Assembly (NCBI GenBank): GCA_032251435.1
Contig: JAVVEH010000003.1
Span: 62,001 to 126,000 of the forward strand
Length of the DNA: 64,000 nucleotides
From: JAVVEH01 sp032251435
GTDB taxonomy: Bacteria > Verrucomicrobiota > Lentisphaeria > Oligosphaerales > MVZH01
Reading direction: 5' to 3'
The position numbers and the translations under genes are program-made. The first letter of the stretch is position 1. Each line of letters starts with the position of its first letter. The notes below the pieces were generated by a model. The model made no database searches, was not told where the DNA came from, and saw only the letters and a program-made list of their open reading frames with translations. Shown one piece after another: positions 11,201-18,288 of the stretch.

Positions 11201-13335
11201 TCGCCCGAAAGGCGCTGGATACCTGTGAGAAGCCGGATCAACGCTACCATTATGTCAGCCGGTTCGTCGAGGCGCTGGACAATAGTGAGGATCCAGGACG
11301 AATCATTCCCTTGCTCGCCGCCGAATTGCCCAACATCACGGATTGGAGCCAGGCGTATCATTTGAGTTCCGTACTCAATAACACCCTCCTTAAAACCAAA
11401 CGCGAAGCTGAATCGGCCGCGGTCGCTGACAAGATTCTAGCCGCCACACCCACGGAAAACGTGATGGTCCGCTCCCAGGCGCTGGCCTTGAAAGGAGACA
11501 AAAAAGCGGGGGCGACATTGCTGTATGACACCTTTATGGCCGCCCCCGACCGGGGTAAAATCGCGTCGGTACTCTCCGCTCTCGAAAACGCCGGCATGTA
11601 TCAGGAACTTGTCGCGGCATTGGAAAAACTTTTCGACATCTCCCCCGAAAGCCGCGGGGGATATCTGCGGAATTACTATAAAGCGCTCATCCATCTGGGG
11701 CGGACGGATGAGGTGCTTACCTACATCAGAAAAAATGCCGAGGATGTCGCCCGCAGCGGCATATTCTACGATATCGGCGCGACCTTCGCCAGAGAACGCC
11801 AAAGCGCCGCGTTGCATGAGCTGTACAAAGCGGTTTTAGCGGGCGCCGGTCAGACAACCCGGCGACAAGCCGATATTAGCAGGCAGTTTTTGTACTTTTT
11901 CCGTGAAGCTGAGGACATCGACGGCTTGTCCAAAGCCGGCCGCGCGTTGCTGAGCGTGGACGGGGAAGACGGGAAACACCGGGAATCCTGGTTGCGGACG
12001 TGGCGGTACGCGGCGAGACGGATCAACGCGTCGCCCCGCTTCTGCATGGACCTAAAGGCGTTGGTCAAAGAACGACCGGATGACACCATTTTATTGCCAG
12101 TTCTGGAAGCGGAATTGGCCAATCTCGCCCCCGCGGATCTCGCTGATGTTCTGGGAACCGTGGACACCATGCTTCTGGAGAACACCCCCGAGGCTCTGCG
12201 GACGAACGTCCGGCTTTTAACCAAAGCCAACCGCCCCGATGACGCGCTCACCTTGCTGGCCGCTCTTCAGAAACATCACCCGGATAAAATCACCGACGAA
12301 GACACCCGGACCCTTATCCAGGCGCATGTCCAAGCGGGTGACTGGGACGCGGCCATGGCGATGGTGACCACCTGGCGGGAAAAAGCGCCCGCTGATCTCA
12401 CGCCCCTGTTCGTGGCCGCTCAAATCATGTCAGAGGCCGGCCGCCAGCCGGAAGCGGAAGCCCGGCTGGCCGAAGCGGGAAAACTGGCGGGCAACGATCT
12501 TAAAAAACTCGTCGCTTTTCATGCCGAGCACATTCGCTATTTTCAGCGTGTCAACCAACCCACGCAGGCGCTGGACTACTGGATGACCACGCTGCAATCC
12601 TTCCCGGCCGTCACCCGCGAGGCCCTGCCCGCCATCCAAAAAACGCTCCAGGACAAAGGCGCCTATGATCCGTATTTACGGGAAGCCGCCCGGATCTTCG
12701 CCAGCACACCGGAACAGGCGGAATACCTGGACTTGCTGAATGAACTGATTGGCCAAAACCGCGGGGGGGATGCCCGCTTCGCCTTGTACTTCGGCACGTT
12801 GGAAGGGCGGGCGGATATCAACGCCTTCACTAAACTCCTCACCGTCATGCGGCGTGATTGGGACAGTGATTATCAAGTCTCCACAGCCGCGGAATTTATC
12901 CGCATCCATCCGGCTCAGGGCGAAAAAATGCTGGAAAGCATCGTCCAGGTTTACAGCGATGAGACTGACCGGGCGACCCTGAAGGAAGGCTTGGAAAAAG
13001 AACTGCGCCGCGGCGAGCCATCCCCGGCGCTGCTGGGAATTCAAGCCCGGGTGACCGCCGACGAGGGAAACCTCGCGGAGTCCGCGAAACGATTCGCCCA
13101 AGCCGCGGAAAAAGCCACTGGCGTGTTAAAGGCGGCCCTCGGCATCTGTCAAGCCCGGGCGCTGGCGGCCGAGCACCCGGATCAAGCCCGGAAAATCCTC
13201 GCCGGTGTCGCCGCCGCCGCGGACGCGGGGCCGCTGGCCCGGACCGCCCGGGAGTTGGCCGCCAACCCGATCGCGGAACTGCCGTTTAACGCGCCGGGAG
13301 GACAGCCGGGCGGCCGGATGAATGTCATTCCCTAA
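5293..13335 (+). CDS. Giant secreted tetratricopeptide-repeat protein, 2680 residues
   Basis: The ATG follows a GAGAG element. Residues 1-25 form a signal peptide (basic MTKHARR, hydrophobic FFLILSFAAIVAG, likely cut after Ser-Gln-Ala), so the protein is exported. About 265 residues without a recognised domain follow, rich in beta-type sequence. From about residue 290 to the end there are repeated helical pairs of TPR character, for example YARALTAWRDGDLAAAQKGF and EALELVGLEHQRQGRGEQAR. No enzyme motif and no membrane anchor is seen. Such solenoids usually act as protein-binding scaffolds in the periplasm or at the outer membrane; the partner is unknown. It stands alone on the plus strand and is convergent to the sulfur-transporter genes, 18 bases away. 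One uninterrupted 8-kb frame argues for selection. Confidence 0.9.
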   Translation: MTKHARRFFLILSFAAIVAGDGSQADITPEATAFLERLRVQRQGLPGLTLQLYHQPFSYSPGGPLLTYLPGAGLRVSMGSRSYHPDRGNAFHFTETGLLSTNDKGESRPVTFVDTLPHLQYCAPFLTAGVLSAADDTTVERDADKIRLIITTDTAGDMTANDRTPPHLRPVGTETVLVFSDTDCRFLELTTSHLRPGGKIRLAHWRVETWQAVNGIHLPRTVSPVTGLANVYGPHQAQLPATWTALAAEDIKKTTWPTPDRWVSVNAARTGDGLPPSALPNPGVAADYARALTAWRDGDLAAAQKGFEALLAASPGLTAPRARLLELRMLSDLPAAAEAWIAWLKEDFDRGFDTSCPVFLGQLFQIPPENEAAWQTLLIDNLDHPAAAAILKTRLAFPVPESFEAVRARKIETRLEHAPSPAVVDICLHIVNRLTSHKDRVEDAERLTAKCRETGAAVWSENPSLFHLLTATEMAVRAAKGATETWKEHTAALTNPTRGQLYELFVQHRQDQEFLPAFKCAIQLLKTDDATTDINLILPSLSSISYSNISLTEENKAELLEILSQDLPFELSALALQVCGRARFPEGVNAIMSRWGQSTYQDLDSWQLVRVCGSLQGLSGASQTEWTSELSVIAKLAMERLPDDETRALLALTVQYSPALADALKEYYDTIDPWRLDWNSFHAWLRLELKKAADSPEAVDKLVMTLGGDADKTRVWVEENRPGKSLPGHPADIPLPAQNPPVDWSDPAQPEPIGNLFYHPSTQHDQTTALRRVFKLSPAHRSRALEVLFRANLSSEEKSNLILAELDRNAPMSRGYWQMYVDQLIKAGKDTALERLYQNVLRTNPGDTSALTALHGLYVKENKSAEAAKLTLDYYPAIPIESSAACADMLRTLSAEDREKLSASLRKAAETAPEASQIRLAFALAQWDQYDTAAAMFDRLTQTKTQASLVFRIWLQAASKNPERTTEQARICRLQLERDPENLSFSNALYVILRVEGRDAATLFAKKLAATPGVTLEQGVEIVAFLRGQGDHAEALAVAETIKDAPGRRGRGSSHTRARLDNEEIECLKALGKHDELRSKSIAAIVAWTPEQGDYTLRQILERLARPEQPRDSAQTEKPAPDPDLCDNIAREIQEKTTDPNHRRLALIYLYQTFDQLPKAEKAARERVKETPDWGSYNVLMDIVKSSNSPDRFNQVLTLFEEASEKNPGTGPHQAYNLVAWVFQAAENEEVIRPVWEKYGQLNPVRQNRAHLARTAMQRGFNALAAELIEESDDDNATIMTQRAQLLMKSGHYETALTTFDKTRAFINRQPADQMEYQHQNLDRAIAHSVNELRGNNTELEKLLQAVGDPGDNLDRLRLVFNIKRTQFETSSRYNDPMRGKAGAEALDILEKMVQIANDRLSDADYYHLQYISTAIKDVDRIISAQNILIKQNDPRAKDYFRTLQVLHEINPAKAMEKGFDWAKETQTPAPFLQYLLEKKHTPEKGLEIINRLTRDEPDGDSARQCRPFKASWLIAAGKLTEGVALLERLDTNDVRGVKNYVTSQAILDAVHQEAIPLDKGVTLIKKVAGDTARSAYYWHGLAQNNLGKANPRVALTLAEEAVAKDSRDNFLETLAVAQALNQSQNWRENFQATIAKMNGDSQERTARVAYQLCRQGEQMDPIPPAMVDTVLALCQENPQTITRYGHYVNTFLMKGGKGEQLLSIYLDILRDARAIPADMSAEAAKAKRQEAKTLTGSISYLIRRDQSTMSRLEAFAKANPNHAEALELVGLEHQRQGRGEQARDAFAQVVQLRGADADAGDYYRLALVLASLGDADATQKNFREAVERDPDLAENYTTLMSALRFREKMTGKSALADIAIPVLEKALALNPDDENTATRLLIAHIDARTPGWMRKMKTACDQWLEKKPTRVARIVNSVCQSHSKADEVPEELVDLIAGLLENKEIHQRCHYEARQFFQRVGNTEITVRLARKALDTCEKPDQRYHYVSRFVEALDNSEDPGRIIPLLAAELPNITDWSQAYHLSSVLNNTLLKTKREAESAAVADKILAATPTENVMVRSQALALKGDKKAGATLLYDTFMAAPDRGKIASVLSALENAGMYQELVAALEKLFDISPESRGGYLRNYYKALIHLGRTDEVLTYIRKNAEDVARSGIFYDIGATFARERQSAALHELYKAVLAGAGQTTRRQADISRQFLYFFREAEDIDGLSKAGRALLSVDGEDGKHRESWLRTWRYAARRINASPRFCMDLKALVKERPDDTILLPVLEAELANLAPADLADVLGTVDTMLLENTPEALRTNVRLLTKANRPDDALTLLAALQKHHPDKITDEDTRTLIQAHVQAGDWDAAMAMVTTWREKAPADLTPLFVAAQIMSEAGRQPEAEARLAEAGKLAGNDLKKLVAFHAEHIRYFQRVNQPTQALDYWMTTLQSFPAVTREALPAIQKTLQDKGAYDPYLREAARIFASTPEQAEYLDLLNELIGQNRGGDARFALYFGTLEGRADINAFTKLLTVMRRDWDSDYQVSTAAEFIRIHPAQGEKMLESIVQVYSDETDRATLKEGLEKELRRGEPSPALLGIQARVTADEGNLAESAKRFAQAAEKATGVLKAALGICQARALAAEHPDQARKILAGVAAAADAGPLARTARELAANPIAELPFNAPGGQPGGRMNVIP

Positions 13336-13353
13336 GGGATGTCGGTGTCTTGA

Positions 13354-13878
13354 TCACAATGATTTCTTCTCAAACCAGAAGAAAAGAACCACAACGCCGG
13401 CGATAAAAACCGGAATGACCAGCCAGGGCGAGACCCCGAGCGCCGTCGGAATCGTGATCTTGCCGAGCTCCCCCCAGGTCGCCACCGTTTTTTCCATAAC
13501 CGGATACGCTTCCGCGTAAACCGCGGCGCCCGCCAACATACCCAACACCGCCCAGACCGCGTGCCAGCGGCCTTCGCCGATCGCTCCAAGCGATGTGCCG
13601 GGACAGTAGCCCATGACCGCCCAGCCGGCGCCGAACAGCAAACCACCAATCAGATTGGCGCCGACAACCGTCGCTTTGACCCCCATCGTCGCCAGATCCA
13701 AATGAACAAGTAGATGAATGCCGACCATCCCCACAATGATGGCTGAGAGCATGAACTTGAAAATCGTCATGTCGCGCAGGAGCATCGCCCCGACCTGTTT
13801 TTCAAAGCGCAGAACACGCCCCTGTTGAAGAAGCGCGCCGAAGATGATCCCTGTGATTAAGCCAATGAAAAGTTCCAT
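13354..13878 (-). CDS. YeeE/YedE-family (DUF6691-like) membrane transporter subunit
   Basis: The 174-residue membrane protein has four to five hydrophobic segments and the family's hallmark GYCPGTS at about residue 90, whose Cys is used in passing sulfur-containing ions such as thiosulfate in YeeE (TsuA). It is a half-size unit. Its partner, encoded just upstream, carries the second Cys motif. The start codon overlaps the partner's stop by one base (TAATG), so translation is coupled. The two halves probably form one transporter. The substrate, a sulfur species, is inferred from the family. Confidence 0.85.
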   Translation of the reverse strand: MELFIGLITGIIFGALLQQGRVLRFEKQVGAMLLRDMTIFKFMLSAIIVGMVGIHLLVHLDLATMGVKATVVGANLIGGLLFGAGWAVMGYCPGTSLGAIGEGRWHAVWAVLGMLAGAAVYAEAYPVMEKTVATWGELGKITIPTALGVSPWLVIPVFIAGVVVLFFWFEKKSL

Positions 13879-14420
13879 TACCGCGTTCCTCCTTTCCGTG
13901 TTTTATAGACAACGTGAGCCACGATGACACCGGCGCCGAAAAACCCGGCCATCGCGATGAATCCACTGATCGACAGTTGCATGAGCCCGCTCAGTCCATG
14001 CCCGCTGGGACAGCCGCCCGCCAGACGCGCCCCGAACATGGCCACAATGCCGCCCAAAAAAGCGCCAATCGCCCGCACGCTGACTTTGTTCCCGAACCTC
14101 TCCGACCAAATCGGCGGAACGCCTTCGGCTTTAAAGCTCTTATCGGCTAACGACGCGCCGAGCGCGCCGATGAGAATCCCGATAACAACCATGAACTGCC
14201 AGTCAACGCGCACGTTCTTGGACTGATAGTAGGTGTTATTCTCCACGTGATCACTCGCCACCGTCTTCTCGACCAGTCCCGCGGCCCGCACGAATGTGGT
14301 CGAGGCGCCGAGATAATTACTCTTGTCAAGAACTTTAGTGGATACAAAAACCGACACCGTGGCCAGCACGCCGACAAGCGCGCCCGCCACATAGGGCCGC
14401 CATGATTTCACCGTTACCAT
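13878..14420 (-). CDS. YeeE/YedE-family membrane transporter subunit
   Basis: The 180-residue membrane protein starts with a transmembrane helix (YVAGALVGVLATVSVFV), has a hydrophilic loop of about 60 residues, then further helices and the hallmark GGCPSGHGLSG near residue 140. It pairs with the downstream GYCPGT-containing half. In two-gene members of this family each gene supplies one Cys-containing pore half. A good AAGGAG stands seven bases before the ATG. The stop shares one base with the next gene's start. The promoter should lie in 14421-14590; no clear boxes were recognised. Confidence 0.85.
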   Translation of the reverse strand: MVTVKSWRPYVAGALVGVLATVSVFVSTKVLDKSNYLGASTTFVRAAGLVEKTVASDHVENNTYYQSKNVRVDWQFMVVIGILIGALGASLADKSFKAEGVPPIWSERFGNKVSVRAIGAFLGGIVAMFGARLAGGCPSGHGLSGLMQLSISGFIAMAGFFGAGVIVAHVVYKTRKGGTR

Positions 14421-14593
14421 GTCACATCTCCTTTTTTGTCTGTTTTAGACCCGTGCGGAATCACTTGAAAGCGCCATCCTTCCGCGCCGCGCGGTTCGTT
14501 TAGCGCCAGGCGTTTGTCGGCGGGTTTCGCCGACGTGTGAACAAGTTACCCTGTCCTCAGCCGAAACGCAAGTTGAAAATGGCGCGGATTTGC

Positions 14594-14702
14594 AATCGGT
14601 TAGTAGCTGGGGCGTAGGCCGGGGTTCCTTGCCCGGCTATGCCTTAAGACAGTCGGCCTTGGAAGACCGCCCCGCACAATGTCCCCCAGCTGCTAACCGG
14701 TT
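14594..14702 (+). repeat. Long inverted repeat with inner hairpin; candidate structured RNA or MITE
   Basis: The outer arms 14594-14612 and 14684-14702 pair over 19 bases. The only two non-Watson-Crick positions are T-G, which would be wobble pairs in a plus-strand RNA and mismatches in a minus-strand RNA. Inside, 14611-14623 pairs with 14632-14643 around a GTTCCTTG loop with one bulged G. A weaker third element (GACA...TGTC, 14648-14683) would complete a three-way junction. The hexamer ATTTGC occurs on both flanks (14588-14593, 14709-14714), as a target duplication might. It lies between the sulfur-transporter genes and a lipoprotein gene in a 394-base gap otherwise without recognised content. 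No known RNA family was recognised. Confidence 0.6.
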
Positions 14703-14814
14703 ACGTGAATTTGCCTTGTTTGCCTGTTGATTTTTGCTGTTTATCTTGCATATTCATGCTGGCGGTTATCACGAGACCGCCCAAGTGAAAACGTTAAACT
14801 AGAAGGACTGCGCT

Positions 14815-15342
14815 ATGAAATGGTTACTCGGCTGTTGTCTGTCCATGACCGCTCTTATGATTCTCAGTGGCTGCGCCGGTTCAGGCGGAAAGGCCGTGCC
14901 GCTGACCGCCACCGGTGTCCCGATTCATATTGATGTGCTCTCTGACCGCGGAGACCCGTCCACTATGGAGGAAAAACAATGGCGCTATCGGAATGAGGTC
15001 GGCGCCTATATGGAACCCAATCTGGTCCGCCGCCTGGGTGATTACAAATTTTCATCCGCTCTCATTCAGCAAGAGAGCGACTTCAAAAAACAACCGGGCA
15101 CATACTTGTTGAAAGTGAGCATCACCTCATACAATCCCGGCAGCGCCGCGGCGCGGATTATGGTCGGTTACGGGGCCGGCGCCTGCTCCTTGGACTGTGA
15201 GTATGAATTGATTGACGCCCAAGGCCAGAGTCTGATGAAATGGACAGACGGTATCGGCACGTCCGGCGACTGGCGGCGGTTGCCCGTCGCGCTGAACAAA
15301 CGCAATGGCCAAAAAATACGCGATTTTTTAGTGTCTAGATAA
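14815..15342 (+). CDS. DUF4410-type lipoprotein
   Basis: The 175-residue protein begins with a lipoprotein signal peptide; the lipobox Leu-Ser-Gly-Cys places the lipidated Cys at residue 20. The mature part carries the DUF4410-like pattern: a central GTYLLKVSITSYNPGSAAAR, a Gly-rich VGYGAGACSLDCEYEL, and a C-terminal KRNGQKIRDFLVSR helix. Members are small envelope proteins of unknown function. AAGGA precedes the ATG at proper spacing. It is a single-gene unit, closed by the terminator at 15355-15397. Confidence 0.8.
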   Translation: MKWLLGCCLSMTALMILSGCAGSGGKAVPLTATGVPIHIDVLSDRGDPSTMEEKQWRYRNEVGAYMEPNLVRRLGDYKFSSALIQQESDFKKQPGTYLLKVSITSYNPGSAAARIMVGYGAGACSLDCEYELIDAQGQSLMKWTDGIGTSGDWRRLPVALNKRNGQKIRDFLVSR

Positions 15343-15354
15343 TGCTTTGCTGTA

Positions 15355-15397
15355 GAAAAAAAGGCTCCGGCGGTCGTTACTGCCGGAGCCTTTTTTT
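15355..15397 (+). terminator. Intrinsic terminator after the DUF4410 lipoprotein gene
   Basis: GGCTCCGGC (15363-15371) pairs perfectly with GCCGGAGCC (15382-15390), flanked by an A-run before and seven Ts after. It lies 13 bases behind the lipoprotein stop. The A-run would also allow use from the other strand. Confidence 0.93.
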
Positions 15398-15456
15398 GAA
15401 GTGTGGATGCATCGAATACCCGGGGTCTAACCCGCATCCCCATTAGGGGTAAAAAA

Positions 15457-15480
15457 GCCGCAGAGGACTGCGGAATCCAG
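15457..15480 (+). repeat. Dispersed GGACTGCGGAATCCAG element, copy 1
   Basis: GCCGCAGAGGACTGCGGAATCCAG recurs with small changes at 37517-37540 and, as a full inverted pair, at 60022-60078. The GCCGCAG/CTGCGG parts can fold on themselves. All copies lie in intergenic DNA next to other repeats of this window. Confidence 0.6.
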
Positions 15481-15670
15481 GGGGCTGACAGCCCGTTCGC
15501 GATATCTCCCCGCGGAAATCTGGGAGTTGGAGGCTGCCAGGTACAATGTAAGCGTTGGTTGCCTGTCTGCGGAGTTTTCCCTGGACTCGCCGGACCCCCG
15601 GCGTGCCCCTTTACGCGCCCGGAGCCTGTCCTCCATAGCCATGACATGGCGGAGGAGGGTCGGGCGGCTC

Positions 15671-15946
15671 CACGCTTTCACGCTTTCACGCTTCATTTAC
15701 ACGGATGTTTTCGGGACGAAAACGCTCCAGAAAAGACTTCCACGACTTCCACGTTGTCACGCTTTCACGTTGTCACGCATTCACGCTTCATTTACGCAGA
15801 TGTTTTCGAGACGAAAACGCTCCAGATGCTTTCAACGCCTTCAACGCCTTCAACGATTTACACGACTTCAACGATTTACACGACTTCAACGACTTCAACG
15901 ACTTCAACGACTTTCAACGCCTTTCAACGACTTTCAACGCTTTTCA
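15671..15946 (+). repeat. Degenerate 9-bp tandem repeat array (TTCAACGCC / TTCACGC type)
   Basis: The stretch is built from units such as CTTTCACGC, TTCCACGA, TTCAACGCC and TTCAACGA, mostly 9 bases long with some 7-10 base variants. Similar arrays stand at 40381-40423 and 60085-60265. Because 9 bases are three codons, frames stay open through it and give low-complexity false ORFs. Two copies of a GAGAC-apex hairpin are embedded. This array fills most of the 633-base gap 15343-15975. Confidence 0.85.
15687..15825 (+). repeat. Two copies of a hairpin repeat unit inside the tandem array
   Basis: Bases 15687-15730 and 15781-15825 are near-identical 44-45-base units. Each contains a palindrome GTTTTCG-(G/A)GA-CGAAAAC followed by GCTCCAG. 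The same palindrome forms the middle part of the dispersed repeats at 4869-4980 and 37213-37328. Confidence 0.7.
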
Positions 15947-15975
15947 GCTTTCCTCCCTCAGCCGTTCTTCCCCAC

Positions 15976-17418
15976 TCACCAGTATTTACGATCGTATTCG
16001 CGATGCATCCGGATGAGCTGCCAGCCCAGTTTGACACCGCCGAAAAAGAAGCGGACATGGTCCCGTAACGGCACTTTGGCGCGGTTGGCCCGGGCCGGAA
16101 TCCGCTTGGCGCCCATCGCGTAAAGAATGGCGAAATACTTATAAAACTTCTTCAGTGGCAGTTTGGTGGGCAGAATGGTGTGAATGCAGTCGTAATAGGC
16201 GCAGGGATCATTGGCGATAAACGTGTCCAGGTTTTCTTTATACGACTGCGTTCCCGGCGGCGGCGACAACACCGTGAAGGCGAACTCCGCGGGGGCCAGA
16301 TCCTTGATCGCTTGCTGGACCGTTAAAAAGTCCTCTTTGTCAAAATCCGGATCCACCATCAAAGCGGCGTGGATATTCATGCCCAAATCCCGGAGAATTT
16401 CACGGGCCTGGCGATTCTGAGTCGGGGTCGCATTTTTGTTGTAAGATTCCAGATTGGCGTCTTTCAACGATTCAAAGCCGATGTAGACGAATTCCAGGCC
16501 CGCTTTTTTCCATAGTTTAAACAGGTCGGGATCTTTACAAATCGTGTCACTGCGCGCCCAGGAGATATACCGTTTTTTAACGCCCCGTTCGATCAACAAT
16601 TCAGCGATTTTCCGCATCCGGGCGGTGTTGATAAAGGTCTCGTCGTCGACGAAGTAGATGTACTCCTGTTCCAAGCTGGCGATCTCATCCACCACTTCTT
16701 CCGCCTCCCGTTGCAGATACTTGCCATTGGCGAGAAAATGCACCACGCAAAAGCTGCAGCGGGCCGGACAGCCGACACTGGTCCGGACACAAGCGGTTTC
16801 CGGGAACAGCGTCTTCATTTTTTCCCGGGGCTGTCCATAGGACATGCAGAAATAATCATGCATGTTGACCAAATCCCGCCGGGGTTTCACCATAATGCCG
16901 TCGGCTTTTATCGGCGGCGGCGCCTTCGCCGCCAACGCGTCAAAATTCGGCGAGGCGGTGGGAATAATCCAGTCGGACTCCGGCGGCTTCTCACCAGCGC
17001 TCAAAGACGCGAGAATCTCCCGCATCGCCGACACGCCATCAGCCCGCACAATCACGTCAAATAAATCCGGATAGTTACAGTCCGACGGGATGCTGGACGG
17101 ATGAATGCCACCGAGCACAATCACCGCCTCTGGAGTTAATTCCCGGGCGATGGCGGCCAAATCCTTATTCACACAAAATTGGCTCGAAAAACCCGTGAAA
17201 CCAATACAGTCAGGCTGATAGTCCAACAAGGTCCGCTTAAACTCGTTGACCGGTTTCTTCGCCACCGCCAAGTCACATATCCGCACATCATGCGGGGCCT
17301 CAATACCGCCCGCGATCAATTCCAGAGCATACGGCTCCAAACGGATCATCGATTGCAGCCATTTGGACGTGGGAAGATAAGGATGTGGACGAACCAATAG
17401 GACTTTCAGAGATTTCAT
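15976..17418 (-). CDS. Radical SAM protein with N-terminal B12-binding-like domain
   Basis: The 480-residue protein has an N-terminal Rossmann-type domain of the B12-binding group (VLLVRP at the start, IGFTGFSSQF, VLGGIHPSS near 101-109). The cobalt-ligand DxHxxG motif is not visible, so cobalamin may be bound without that ligand or not at all. The radical SAM core follows with Cys217, Cys221 and Cys224 (CPARCSFC) for the 4Fe-4S cluster, then EYIYFVDDETF and YIGFESLKD. The last 100 residues form a helical C-terminal part. Relatives carry out methylations, rearrangements and ring formations; the substrate here is unknown. It lies downstream of two lipoprotein genes and a biosynthetic trio on the same strand, but gaps of more than 150 bases leave a joint operon open. 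Confidence 0.85.
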   Translation of the reverse strand: MKSLKVLLVRPHPYLPTSKWLQSMIRLEPYALELIAGGIEAPHDVRICDLAVAKKPVNEFKRTLLDYQPDCIGFTGFSSQFCVNKDLAAIARELTPEAVIVLGGIHPSSIPSDCNYPDLFDVIVRADGVSAMREILASLSAGEKPPESDWIIPTASPNFDALAAKAPPPIKADGIMVKPRRDLVNMHDYFCMSYGQPREKMKTLFPETACVRTSVGCPARCSFCVVHFLANGKYLQREAEEVVDEIASLEQEYIYFVDDETFINTARMRKIAELLIERGVKKRYISWARSDTICKDPDLFKLWKKAGLEFVYIGFESLKDANLESYNKNATPTQNRQAREILRDLGMNIHAALMVDPDFDKEDFLTVQQAIKDLAPAEFAFTVLSPPPGTQSYKENLDTFIANDPCAYYDCIHTILPTKLPLKKFYKYFAILYAMGAKRIPARANRAKVPLRDHVRFFFGGVKLGWQLIRMHREYDRKYW

Positions 17419-17574
17419 GGATTTTCCGGACCAATATATGCCTGTGAAGATAAACGATGAATTCGGACTTTTTGAACCGGACTCAATACAGGTACTTTAC
17501 CCCGGCTTATTCCCGCTTCAATATCCCCCCCTCAAACTTGAGCCGCGCCGCCCGCCGCGCCAAACTCCGCGCGC

Positions 17575-17901
17575 TCACTCCCCGTAAACGACCACCGTTT
17601 TCCGCTCATACAGCCCAAAGAGAACACTGAACACCTTTTGATCCGCGTAATATCCCGCTTCCATGCCCGCGTCCTGGGCTAATTTGTCCAGCTCACCGGT
17701 CGACACGGTCACATTGAATCCGTACCCGCTGAAAGGTTCTTTCAACTTGTGCCGATGCGTTTCAACCGCCTTGTTCCCAACCGGTGTCTCGTGAAAATCC
17801 CGGCTGAGGGGATAGGTGCAAGAGGTATACAAAACGCCGTGACAGCCGCACAGAAACAAGCCGGCCGCAAGGAGAAACAGACATGTCCATCCAGTCTTCA
17901 T
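17575..17901 (-). CDS. TRL-like small lipoprotein, member 1
   Basis: Starting at the ATG behind GGGGAG, the 108-residue protein has a lipoprotein signal ending in Leu-Cys-Gly-Cys (Cys20). The mature part follows the TRL-like pattern: YTSCTYPLSRDFHETPVGNK at the start and a C terminus reading VLFGLYERKTVVVYGE, matching the neighbour's ending. The frame is open upstream, but the earlier Met lacks a ribosome site and a lipobox at the right distance. Function is unknown. It follows a second, diverged TRL-like gene by 16 bases, so the pair is probably one transcript. Confidence 0.7.
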   Translation of the reverse strand: MKTGWTCLFLLAAGLFLCGCHGVLYTSCTYPLSRDFHETPVGNKAVETHRHKLKEPFSGYGFNVTVSTGELDKLAQDAGMEAGYYADQKVFSVLFGLYERKTVVVYGE

Positions 17902-17917
17902 AGCCACTCCCCGGGCG

Positions 17918-18217
17918 TTAATCGCCATAAACAATTGTCGTGAGTCTGGTGTAGGCGCCAAACAGGAAGAGACGCAATTCGCTGTCGGCATGGCGGATGA
18001 CGGTGAGGCCACCGTCTTCAGCCGCGGCCTGCGTGCCGCCGTCGCCCCAGGCGGCCAGCCACATCACCGTGTGAATGTCCGCCCGCCCTTTTTTCGTCCC
18101 CAGTTCGGTCTTGTCAAAATTTTGATCCAGCGGGGCTCGCACATGCGTGTAGACACACCCTGTCTGCATAATGCCAGCCGCGACTAAAACCCCTGTCATC
18201 TTCAACCATTTTTTCAT
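17918..18217 (-). CDS. TRL-like small lipoprotein, member 2
   Basis: The start at the ATG behind AAGGATGAG gives 99 residues, with a signal peptide and lipobox Gln-Thr-Gly-Cys at Cys21. The mature protein shows the TRL-like family blocks VRAPLDQNFDKTELGTKKG, a WLAAWGDGGTQAAAEDGG core and the end FGAYTRLTTIVYGD. These small envelope proteins are of unknown function and often come in tandem. The gene starts 71 bases downstream of the AMP-ligase stop. Confidence 0.8.
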   Translation of the reverse strand: MKKWLKMTGVLVAAGIMQTGCVYTHVRAPLDQNFDKTELGTKKGRADIHTVMWLAAWGDGGTQAAAEDGGLTVIRHADSELRLFLFGAYTRLTTIVYGD

Positions 18218-18288
18218 GATCTCATCCTTGTGCTGAGTATGGACTCGCGCGATATGCGGAAACGTGACCTGTGATCCGAAATTAGTCG

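Noticed and set aside
14513..14540. Terminator for the sulfur-transporter region
   Set aside because: GTCGGCG/CGCCGAC hairpin lacks a T-run and lies upstream of, not behind, the genes.
14594..14702. tRNA or known riboswitch
   Set aside because: The fold has three arms at most and lacks tRNA T-loop and D-loop consensus; no known riboswitch core sequence was recognised.
15403..16068. 221-residue plus-strand ORF over the repeat block
   Set aside because: Made of repeat-derived Thr/Ser runs and overlaps the radical SAM gene on the other strand.
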